This document shows positions 14,101 through 22,800 of a DNA stretch of 64,000 nt, in pieces; position 1 is the stretch's first letter; each line of letters begins with the position of its first letter. Below the pieces are notes generated by a model. It worked only from the letters and a program-made list of their open reading frames with translations. It did not search any database and was not told the DNA's origin. Origin of the DNA: Cranoglanis bouderius (lineage: Eukaryota; Chordata; Actinopteri; Siluriformes; Cranoglanididae); the NCBI GenBank assembly GCA_023630585.1, contig CM042567.1, positions 1,161,001-1,225,000 of the forward strand. Direction: 5' to 3'. The translations under genes were made by a program, and so were the position numbers.

Positions 14101-17100
14101 ACCGTTTAACCGGGTTGAATCGGGTCCAATGTGACGTTGAGAAAATAAATGCTGGATAACGAATTACTGAGAGAAGCAAACAAACCAAAAGTATGAATTT
14201 TGTGGACTGAAACACCATCACATTGTGTTCTTAAAGTAGTTCCAGTTACTTTGCTCTTCCTGGAAGATTTTGTGGTATCCCTACACCATCAAAGCCAAAC
14301 TACACACTAGGAAGTTTTGTACACAATGAGGGGGGAAAAAAAAAAAAAAAAAGTCCAATCTCTCAGAAGGTCAGCTGTACAGGTTTACTGAGTTGTTTAA
14401 TATATGAACACATATTTAACTGAAGAATGCATTTATTTATAATATATAAAACTATTTGTGTCATAGGTTTTGTGTGAGAACATGTACAGGATGACCGTGT
14501 ACGATTTGATGTCTGATGCTGTAGATATGTTTGCGCATGTCTGCCGTTGTGTGCGTGAGAGTCTGGTTTGATTTTTCCATATGCTCTTTTTGTCTGATCC
14601 GATCCTCAGGTGTTCAATCTGAACGCCCCAGTTCCTCCCTCGAATGAGTTGGAGTCTCAGAAGATGTCGAGTCAGTATCAGAGCACTTACACCCAGAGCT
14701 TCAGTAGCCAGCCCACACACTCGGTGGAGCAGCAGGAGCTTCAGCAGGAACCTCTCCAGTCAGGTACAAATCCCCTCCCTCCAATATCACTGTCCTCCAT
14801 GTTTCTTTTTCTTGCTTGCTCCCAAACTTGTCACCTGATTGGTCAGGAGATAAAAAAACACTTGACACTGGGCACTTTTCTGAAAAGTTTAACTTTTTTT
14901 TTTTTTATTTCAAGCGCCGATGTACAGAGATGATGAGGGGACATGGGAGGAAAATGTGTATTTCAGTGCTTTGCATTCTCTCACAGATATTTGGTTTCTC
15001 TCGAATTTATTGCATCCTCTTGTTAAACCTGTCGTGTTCTCGCGAGAGGCTCCTGTCGAGAAAATTCTTTCGCGTAAATATTTTTTTCCCGGTGTCTTTC
15101 ACTTACTGCTGACTTTATTTCTTTATACGCGAGTCCGAGCTCAAAATAAAACGCTGTGAACCGCTCCATTGTGAACGTTATGTCTGAACCTCTGCCTTGC
15201 TGCCAGCGGGAAATTAAACCGGAAGTAACGTTGGTACGAACACGGGAGGACGCGAAGGTTTTGCAAGAGAACGCAAAAAAAATTGTGTGAGAAAGCAAAC
15301 TGCGAGCGAACAAAGTTTCTCGGGGGAACGCAAAAGTGTTAAAATATAAATTTTCCTCCTGTCTAATTTTTTTTTTTTTTCCTTCACCATGTCCCCTTAG
15401 GGGCTCAGTACTGCTGTGACTCATAAAAGAAAAGAAAAAAAAAAAAGTGGCTTCGTTCCTCACACCTTGCAGCTGCTTCTTACAGGATTATATGTAAAGT
15501 TAAACGTGCCAGGTGTGAAAGCAGCACAAACTGTTCTCGCGGTTGTGAAAAAAGTTCTTGAGACACATTTTTGCATGTAATTTTTGCACTTTTAACATCT
15601 GATTTTATTTACAGTACATTTTAAAGACTTTTTCCAGGTGCTTAATTAATGTGAGATCAGTAAATCTTGTTGAACGGTAAGATCATGAAGTAGAACATGA
15701 GTCCAGAGTCTTTGCTTTCGTGTCGTTGACTTTCGTCAACTCTGTATTTGCGCTTTCTTCTTCAGTTGTCGGAGCGTTCCACTCTCAAGACCAAGGGATT
15801 CCTTCCTCCGGAGGCCACCAGTCGATGAGCCAGCAGCCGTCGGGTCAGGGCTCAGGGTTCGGACGCCAGCCGCAGTCTTTCTACAGCAGCCGAGCCATGC
15901 CACGTGGAGGTCCCCGGAACGCCAGAGGGGCCATGAACGGATACCGTGGACCATCCAACGGCTTCAGAGGTCCGTTCTCTCACTGTTAGTTGTGGGAAAA
16001 GGTTCTCTTCTGAGTTTTTGCGTATATTGATCGGCTTTGAACCGTATAATTGTCGACGAGTTACTCTGAAGTACGCTGCCGAGTTCAAAACATTTATTTC
16101 AATTACACCCCTATTTATTTAATGTTTTGAGACACTCGGTCGTTTCACCTTGAAAGAAAATAGATTAGCAGTTCAATCAGAACAAAAGTAATGGCACTCT
16201 ACGAAAGGAGTTTAGTGTGTTGAGGCGCTGCAGTGGCTGAGCTGCATTACTGGAAGATTTTCATCGTCTTTCAGCACTTTGCCTTTTATGGAGTTTTGTG
16301 GGTGTGGCTCGATATGAACGTTAAAACCGAGTCCGAACAGAATCTGGGAAATGTTTGTAAATCTGGTGTGCGACTTAATAATCACAAACCTGGTTTATTT
16401 ATTAACGGTTCTGTTTTTAGGTGGATATGACGGCTATCGCGCTCCTTTTCCCAACACTCCCAACACTGGTTATGGACAGACCCAGTTCAGTACTCCACGG
16501 GATTACTCGAGCAGCACCTACCAACGGGTACGCACCACACACCTCGTTCTCACCACACACCGTCTAACTGGTGGATTTGCGCACGTGTGTTTTGTTGCAG
16601 ATTCATTTTATTGTTGATCGATTCATATTACTAATAGAAAGCACTGATTTTCATTAAAGCTCATCACTGAGCACAAATTACATATTCACTAGTCACTACT
16701 TAAAAGCTACTTGATTTTAAAAATCACCTCAATCCTGGAAAATGTAATTAATCCGAGTATCGTTAAAGAAATCTGATCGTTGACTTGTGTAGATTTGCTT
16801 TAATCAGATTTTATAACGCTCGATTTTAATTATTGCTGGAATCTGACTTTTTAGCCGTGTAAACTCTTCAGCTTGACTTTTATTGTATTTTTTATTTTTT
16901 TATTTTTCCCCTCGCTCCTCCCCCGCCCCACTTCCTTCTTCTCCCAACAGGAAGGATATCAGCAGAGCTTCAAGAGAGGAGCTGCCCAGGGAGCTCGAGG
17001 TAGCTCTCGAGGTAATGCTCAAGCGATGCGATCCTAAAACGCTTTGAGAAGACCTAGTTGTCTTTGGCCACCTTGAACATTCATTTATTGAGAATGGGTT

Positions 17101-17690
17101 TAACCTCCCTATTTTATTTTATTTTTTTCCCCTCCCCCTTTCCTCTTAAAAAAAAAACAACACACAAACCACCCCCCCCCCCCCCCAAGCCCTCTCGCTC
17201 CCCATCTTTCTTTCTCTGACCACAGTGGTATGTTTCTATTTTGGCTTATCAAGTAACCCTTGATATTTTATGGAGACACGTGCAGAGCTGAAACTGTCAG
17301 TGTTGTGATTTTTCAGCAAGGTTGTGTTAAAAAAAAAAAAAAGAAAAAAAAAAAAAAAGCAAATAGATATTCATGTAAAACTTTAAAGATTTTCATTAAT
17401 TTATTTTTTGTATAAAATAAAATGCAAAAAAATTCACCGCCACTGTTAATCATACGAGGGGTGTTTTAAAATTCTTTCTTTTTTTTTTCCCTCCCCCTCC
17501 CCCTCCCCCTCCTTATCCTGTGGTTCTCACCAGTGGGTTTTGTTTGAAATAATCTTCAACATCGTCCTCCGCCTCTTCCACGTTTCATTTAGAAGAAATT
17601 CCCGCAGCCCAGGCCTTTGTATGCTCATGTTGCTCCTTGAGAGAATGTTTCAATAAAGACGTGTTGCATTACCTGCTTTGTCTGCTGCTT

Positions 17691-17726
<36 letters not shown>

Positions 17727-18716
17727 CCCCCCCCTTGGCTTTTTGGTGCTCCAGAATCTTTGCACCTGCCTGAAATGGGATGATCGATTGTGCTGGCTTT
17801 TGCTATAATTTTTTATTTTTTAAAATTTTCTTTATAAAGGATTGCAGTTGATTTGGTCTGGCTTAGAGATTTCCCACAGCTTTGCTTTCCTGTCTTTTTT
17901 GCGCTGTTTGTCATCCTGCTATATTCGAGGGGAAAAAAAAACAAAACACTGATGTTAAAACGGTTCTACCAGTTTTTATTGGTTCTGATTTTTGGTTCTG
18001 GGTTAAACAATAATGTTTATTTCCAAAAATCCAGCAGCATCACGTTCCACTTTTGGATCTGGCTACTGGAAATACTCCGAAATTGACCACAATGGTACAA
18101 ATTGTAATCCTGTATTGCAGGGGTGTCAAACATACGGTCCGATAAAAGTTAGAAACCCTGGTTTGACTTATCATTTTGTGGACGATAATTGAACGATTTA
18201 AAAAAAAAAAAAAAAAAGCGCTAAATAGAGCAATAAACTCAGCTATTGACAAGATGTGCTAATTCAATAAGCTTCCTTCCAAAGGAATTTCAATAATTGC
18301 AAATTATTCATGACATAAAAATCGAGAAGGTATTGATGTTACTAAACCTTTTTTTTTTTTTTTTTAATAACTCTGTTGCCCTAAAGTGAGTTTGACACCC
18401 CTGTAGAGAGCGCTAGATCGTTTTCGGATTTCTCTTCCAACACAAGTAGCTTCGGATTTTAAACCTTCATCCGTTCGCTAAAATGCCCCCGTATTAGTTG
18501 CTTTAACCAGGTGAGTCCTGTTTTCACATTTAAATGTAACTTGTGCATGCAATTTCATTTAATGATTCTCAACATGCATGATTTCGATTTGATTGAAAGA
18601 TGACGCAAACGAGGACCACGTGATCATGTAGGAATTCTTTGTGTGTTGCAGGACGAGGCGGGCTGTACAAACCCAACCGAGGGATGAACGCCATGGCTGC
18701 GGTGCAGACTAATTAA
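5134..18716 (+). CDS. caprin1: Caprin-1, RNA-granule protein; 18 coding exons
   Basis: Caprin-1 is a cytoplasmic RNA-binding protein that joins G3BP1 and FMRP in RNA transport and stress granules and affects translation and cell proliferation. Coding exons: 5134-5277, 6216-6278, 8163-8249, 8344-8588, 9241-9323, 12168-12356, 12437-12489, 12574-12660, 12904-13107, 13226-13316, 13599-13660, 13752-13862, 13950-14078, 14610-14763, 15766-15969, 16421-16527, 16951-17011, 18652-18716. All junctions are AG/GT and phases agree, giving 712 residues against about 709 in mammals. The ATG directly follows an acceptor, as expected with an untranslated first exon. Residues about 40-250 form the conserved helical, dimerising half (KRKSKLEDYKTRKSKGERLN, REQLKREEAEQRRLK). 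A Glu/Gln/Pro-rich insert follows. The G3BP-binding type motif YNFMQDSMLEFD spans the junction of exons 9 and 10, near residues 380-391. The C-terminal part is Gln/Pro-rich, then Arg-Gly-rich (MPRGGPRNARG, FRGGYDGYR), typical of RGG RNA-binding tails. Intron 5 carries a Tc1-like copy. Confidence 0.95.
5308..5770. mobile_element. Degenerate Tc1-like copy or MITE in caprin1 intron 1
   Basis: The ends are imperfect inverted repeats: ACTATACAGCCAAAAGTATG at the left and CATACTTTTAGACATATAG at the right. In between are traces of a plus-strand Tc1 transposase C-terminus around 5430-5640: a CATAACGATGCCCC block (corresponding to HNDAP), then a WDELDLEPP-like block. Two relatives lie at 23690-25330 and 34281-34690. 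It is non-functional, with stops and frame changes. Confidence 0.65.
6410..7270. mobile_element. Palindromic repeat family copy a, containing a nested SINE
   Basis: The left end has GATTCTGATTGGCTGGAAGG. The right end has CTTCTGACCAATCAGATTCG, the inverted equivalent. The body includes ACTATAGAAACGATAACG, which recurs at 36595, 49010 and (inverted) near 53555. A tRNA-derived SINE sits inside it at 7039-7230. No ORF is evident, so the element is non-autonomous and its superfamily is not assigned. Confidence 0.6.
7039..7230 (+). mobile_element. tRNA-derived SINE
   Basis: It begins with a tRNA-like promoter: A box TAGCTCAGCGG at about 7048 and B box GAGTTCAAACCCC at about 7091. These are followed by the CCCTTGAGCAAGGCCCTTAA block and the tail GGATAAGGGCGTCTGCCAAA. 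This layout is that of the Mermaid/HpaI-like SINEs of fish. The tRNA half cannot fold as a clean tRNA, so this is not a tRNA gene. It lies in caprin1 intron 2. Confidence 0.85.
7271..8162. other. Remainder of caprin1 intron 2
   Basis: AT-rich intron sequence with A-, C- and T-homopolymer runs near 7467, 7577 and 7840. The acceptor is at 8161-8162. No further element is recognised. Confidence 0.6.
8703..9004. mobile_element. MITE with AGGGCTGG terminal repeats
   Basis: The left end reads AGGGCTGGACATTATAATG. The right end, ATCATATCGCCCAGCCCTG, is its imperfect inverse. The interior is AT-rich with scattered CGTATCATGATATT-type palindromic bits and no ORF. Short elements with this end (CAGGGCTGGGCGATAT) are common in fish and usually placed near hAT; that placement is from memory. 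A related fragment is at about 35366-35460. Confidence 0.55.
9797..11420 (-). mobile_element. Tc1-like transposon, family A, full length but broken transposase
   Basis: It has terminal inverted repeats of about 210 bases. The outer motif CAGTATCTCACAAAAGTGAG at 9797 is mirrored at 11420, and the related inner motif CAAAAGTGAGTACACCCCTA is near 9990, giving the IR/DR layout of fish Tc1 elements. The transposase runs on the minus strand from MAPHGKEL (start near 11062) to about 10041, with the N-terminal HTH and a GRPKKL hook. It is split over several frames: 11062-10826, 10812-10537, 10556-10260, 10253-10041. Near the second catalytic Asp the sequence reads QHENDPKHTSK, with Glu where Asp is expected. 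It sits in caprin1 intron 5. A relative is at 60806-61758. Confidence 0.9.
10041..11062 (-). pseudogene. Frameshifted Tc1-like transposase (family A)
   Basis: The pieces in order give the N-terminal DNA-binding region (SEDLKKIIVALHKDGLGYKK, GRPKKLSARA), the SSDETK motif with the first catalytic Asp, the GGGSVMVWGC block, FQHENDPKHTS and SPDLNPIEHLWGILK with the final Glu. At least three frame changes interrupt it, so no functional protein is expected. Confidence 0.85.
11421..12167. other. Rest of caprin1 intron 5
   Basis: AT-rich intron with a TTTA microsatellite at about 12082-12110 and the acceptor at 12166-12167. Open frames of 60-80 codons here have no recognisable domain and are treated as chance. 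Confidence 0.55.
12260..12309 (+). repeat. Coding GAG/CAG/CCG repeat in caprin1 exon 6
   Basis: Within exon 6 a run of GAG/GAA codons (seven Glu) passes directly into nine Gln codons, mostly CAG, and then three CCG Pro codons. Caprin-1 proteins are acidic at this point, but an uninterrupted Gln tract is not part of the mammalian sequence as I know it. The repeat is in frame and can vary in length without breaking the reading frame. Confidence 0.8.
14764..15765. other. caprin1 intron 14, no feature seen
   Basis: About 1 kb between exons ending at 14763 and starting at 15766. It contains T and A homopolymers at 14890, 15370 and 15430. A minus-strand open frame of 146 codons spans 15023-15463 but is rich in Lys, Phe and Arg with no domain and no splice support. 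I see nothing else. Confidence 0.5.
16220..16375 (+). repeat. Dispersed repeat shared with 51890-52080 (opposite strand)
   Basis: It carries GAGCTGCATTACTGGAA and TTTATGGAGTTTTGTGGGTG, both also found, in reverse complement, between 51890 and 52080. It lies in caprin1 intron 15. The class is unknown. Confidence 0.6.
17012..17680 (+). other. caprin1: Alternative caprin1 terminal exon (intron 17 read-through with poly(A) signal)
   Basis: If the donor at 17012 is not used, the frame continues after Arg-Gly with NAQAMRS and stops at 17035-17037. An AATAAA lies at 17652-17657, followed by a T-rich stretch beginning near 17689. The read-through would replace the last 21 residues by 7 and shorten the RGG tail. 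Alternative C-termini formed just after an Arg-Gly at this exon are known for mammalian caprin-1, as I recall; use here is inferred. The segment 17100-17220 is C/T-rich and A-rich low complexity. Confidence 0.5.
18118..18403. mobile_element. MITE with CAGGGGTGTCAAAC ends
   Basis: CAGGGGTGTCAAACATACGG at the left is matched by the inverted GAGTTTGACACCCCTG at the right. The interior of about 255 bases is AT-rich with A and T runs and has no ORF. The termini resemble non-autonomous hAT-type elements of fish. A clear 8-base target duplication is not visible. It lies in the last caprin1 intron. Confidence 0.55.
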
Positions 18717-19210
18717 TCCTAAACGCTTTCCTTGTCCTCCATAACCTGCTCACCAGACTCCTCTCCATCTCCATCGGTCCACGTAGCGAGGTGTTTGGAT
18801 GCGCAAGATACGATCGTCACGATAATTAAGCCATACCACTCCTAACTAACCTTAAGCTGTACGTTGTAAAGCTTTCTGTCAATCACTCGCACGCTGTCGA
18901 TAGCCTTAATTCTGTAAAGGAGGAACGTTTGTGCCTTTTTGAGTTTAAATTTGGACCAGGATAGACCACGGTTCGTATATAATACACAAACATAGCCAAA
19001 AAAAAAACAATGTGAAGTATGATCCGTACTGTATTGTAATGGTTTTTCTTTAATCTGCACTGTACTAATGATCACGTGATGAGTGCTTCGTAGAATTAAA
19101 TGTCTTTCAGTAGCGCTGTGGTGACTGTGGTTCATTGCACAGTGACAGTCTAATGGAGAAAAATAAATAAATAAATACGCACATGATTGGTCAACATAAC
19201 TGGCATTTTA
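18717..19210 (+). other. caprin1: caprin1 3' UTR with AATAAA cluster
   Basis: Sequence after the TAA at 18714-18716. Overlapping AATAAA hexamers occur at about 19162-19175 and again near 19211, which places the likely 3' end of the full-length transcript at about 19180-19235. No coding signal is seen. The neighbouring gene nucb2 ends from the other side. Confidence 0.6.
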
Positions 19211-19299
19211 ATAAATGATGACCAGTACAATTCTGGGACACCTAGGCCACTTTAATAAGAATGGCACACAAAATTATATATAATGAGATGACACATTCA

Positions 19300-19863
19300 T
19301 TTCTTTTATTATTATTCTGTGCAGAAAATTTGACGGACCTTTAAAATGGGCACATGGATACAACGACAGGGTAAACAAAGAACTGGAATTTAAATCATAA
19401 TACAAGAATACCGTTTGGGTCATTTGAAGCCTGAAATTAAATCTGAGACTTTGTGAAGTTTATAATCTTTTATCAAAGGAGGCAGAAATCTTAATTAACT
19501 CCATTCTTTATTGAAATATCTGGACCTTGTTTGGATTAAAAATGTATCCAGTTGTAAACTTTAAGCTCGATTACATGAATTAAAAATGATCTCGATCGAT
19601 CATCGTGCCCTTTCCGTAATCTCTTCCCGTAAAATGTGCAAAATAACTTTGACGATGAGTCAAACCAGCATGAGGAGGATTATAAAATTAAAAAATAAAA
19701 TGAGTCATATGTTTATGGTTGAATAAACTGTTGAGAACAGCGGAAACGGGAGGATGCACGTGGAGGTGAGGGGTTCTTACACGGCGCCTCCAGACGCTGG
19801 AGAAGAAGTGGTGTGTGTGTGTGTATAATCTGCACAGTCCAGCTCCTGATACCAGTCTCTCAT
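19300..19863 (-). other. nucb2: nucb2 3' UTR and poly(A) signals
   Basis: Minus-strand AATAAA hexamers lie at 19507-19512 and 19305-19310, 350 and 550 bases past the stop at 19864. Either would place the 3' end within a few hundred bases of, or overlapping, the caprin1 3' end. A GTGTGTGTGT run is at about 19811-19824, within this interval. Confidence 0.5.
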
Positions 19864-22800
19864 CTACGGTCCTTGTCGGACGTCCTGGATGACGTTGGGA
19901 TGGGAATCCTGAGGCTGGCCGTGGCTCAAATCCTGCTGGGCTGCAGGAGCTTCCTGGTGTCCTGGAGGAAGTGGCTGGTGCTCGGGCGGAGGCTGGTAAT
20001 GGTCTTTAGGGGATTCTGGGACTTCGTTACCCTCAACTGTAATAAAAATCAGTAAATTGTGACACTGGTGAAACTGGAGCAGTCAGAATTTTTTATTTGC
20101 CTCTACGTTCCACTCCGAGGGCCATTGTAATTGTGTTTGCAATCATAATTCGATAGTTGATTACTAAATAGGGTGGTCGTACAAAAATAAAGCTTTACTT
20201 ATAATGTGTAATGGCAACATGTAATTCTGAATTGATTTGATGCACCATCGAAGAAGGACTGAAAACTTGTCAACTAAAGCCTAAGGATGACTTCACACCT
20301 ATTAGTCCGTGTACAGAGTCTGAATCAGTGAAATGGATTCTTTGGATTCTGCATAAATTATTGAAATTACAAAAAAATATCTAAACATTGTGTCACATCC
20401 AACGTTTATTTTCTCAAATCTCCACATGACATTTCTGCAGCGCTACAGCTCTGCCTCAGTTTAGCAACTTGCAAAAAAACATAAATAAATAAATGTTGCA
20501 GCCAAAAACACGGGTTTGATTCACTTCCTGCCGTCAAGTCGATGTGATTCAGAGTCGAATCGTTTTCTCTTTGGAGCTCGCTTGGAAGAGGACTGAGGCA
20601 GCTTCTCGGACCAGAACGTGAGCGAAGTTTTCTCACCTGCCTAAAGAACTGCACCAATTTATTAAAATATTTGGATGTGTTGTTTCTCTGTCTCTTTTTA
20701 ATTACATATATACACACGCACACACACAATGTACAGTACCGTGCAAACATTTTAGGCAGGTGTGGAAAAAATGGTGTAAAGTAAGAATGCTTTCAAAAAA
20801 ACATGTTAACAATTTATATTTATCAATCAACAAAATGCAAAGTGAGTGAACAGAAGAAAAATCTACATCAAATCAGTATTTGGTGTGACCTCCCTTTACC
20901 TTCAAAACAGCATCAATTCATCAATTGTTCTAGGTACACTTGTACACAGTACTGAGGAGACCATTAATTCTGACCAAATCCTCAACTCCATTTACAGAAA
21001 TGCAGCCCCACATTTGCAAGGAACCTCCACCATGCTTCACTGTTGCCTGCAGACACTCATTCGTGTACCGCTCTCCAGCCCTTCGGTGAACAAACTGCCT
21101 TCTGCTACAGCCAGATATGTAAAATTTTGACTCGTAAGTCCAGAGCACCTGCTACCATTTTTCTGCTCCCCAGTTCCTGTGTTTTTGTGCATAGTTGAGT
21201 CGCTCTGCCTTGTTTCCACGTCGGAGGTGTGGCTTTTTGGCTGCAAGTCTTCCATGAAGGCCACTTCTGACCAGACTTCTCCAGACAGTAGATGGGTGTA
21301 CCAGGGTCCTACTGGTTTCTGCCAGGTCTGAGCTGATGGCACTGCTGGACATCTTCCGATCGTGAAGGGAAGTAAACCTGATGTGTCTTTCATCTGCTGC
21401 AGTAAGTTTCCTTGGCCGACCGCTGCGTCTACGGTCCTCAACGCTGCCCGTTTCTTTGTGCTTCTTCAAAAGGGCTCGGACAGCACATCTGTAAACCCCT
21501 GTCTGCTTTGAAATTTCTGTCTGGGAGAGACCTTACTGATGCAAGACCTTCTGCCTCGTTGCTGTGCTCAGTCTTGCCATGGTGTATGACTTTTGACAGT
21601 AAACCGTCTTCAGCAACCTCACCTTGTTAGTTGAGTTTGGTTGTTCCTCACCCAGTTTTATTCCTCCTACACAGCTGTTTCTGTTTCAGTTAATGATCGT
21701 GTTTCAACCTACATATTGAATTGATGATCATTAGCACCTGTTTGGTATAATTGTTTAATCATACACCCGACTATACGCCTACAAAATCCCTGACTGTGTG
21801 CGAGTGTACCTAGTAGAATTGATGCTGTTTTGAAGGCAAAGGGGGGGGTCACACCAAATACTGATTTGATGTAGATGTTTCTTCTGTTTACTCACTTTGC
21901 ATTTTGTTAATTGATAAATATAAAATATTAACATGTCTATTTTTGAAAGCATTCTTACTTTACAGCATTTTTTCAAACCTGCCTAAAACTTTTGCAAAGT
22001 ACTGTATATCTAAAAGATGTCTTAAAATCATACCGTGAACTTCAGGTGGAGCCTCGACCTTCTGGTTTTTTAGACGCTCCATGTGCTCTACAGCCTGCGA
22101 AGAAAAAACACACAAGTGTTTGAAATTAATGAGCCAATCTGCATATTAATGCACAACACAGCGATTGGATTTCTAGCTACGCCAAGACACATTCGAGTTC
22201 AATCCACAGTCCAAGACGAATTAAACGGTGAGATGTTCTATACGGTTTACGAAGTCTGATTTTCCTACTTGTTGGAGTTCTATTTTCTGTGCGTTGAGCT
22301 GCTCCTGCTGTCTCTCCAGCTCGTCTCGTTGCTTCTGCAGTTCGGCCGTTTTCTGGTTCAGATCCTGCTCCTGCCTGGTGAGATGTTCCTCGAACTCGCG
22401 CATCTCCTCCTCGGTGTACGCCTGGTTCTGCTCCAGAGTCTATAAATCACACACCATAGAGGAATTAAGCTTCGTTACTACTCAATATCGACATCCTAAC
22501 GCCACGACAGTGCAGCAACATCTCCCTCACCTCCCAGCTGTCCGGCTCCAGGAATTCTTTCTTCTTCGTAGCGATCAAGAACTCGTGTAACGCTACCAGA
22601 CGGTCCTTGTCGATGTCGACCTGTTTCAGAAGAAGAAGAAATGACTTTAAAAGTGTGTGTAATACTTATTTGTGGGCGGAGTTGTGTGAGACAAACATCA
22701 CAGCTTTGGACCAATCACGGTGAAGATTAGAGGATGACTATGACGATGGACCCAGAAACGTTTGGCTCCAGAACTTTGCGCTAACGTTACCATGGCTGTC

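Noticed and set aside
15023..15463. 146-codon minus-strand ORF as an antisense gene in caprin1
   Set aside because: It is low-complexity, with homopolymer-derived Lys and Phe runs, no domain and no splice or poly(A) support. It lies wholly in an intron.
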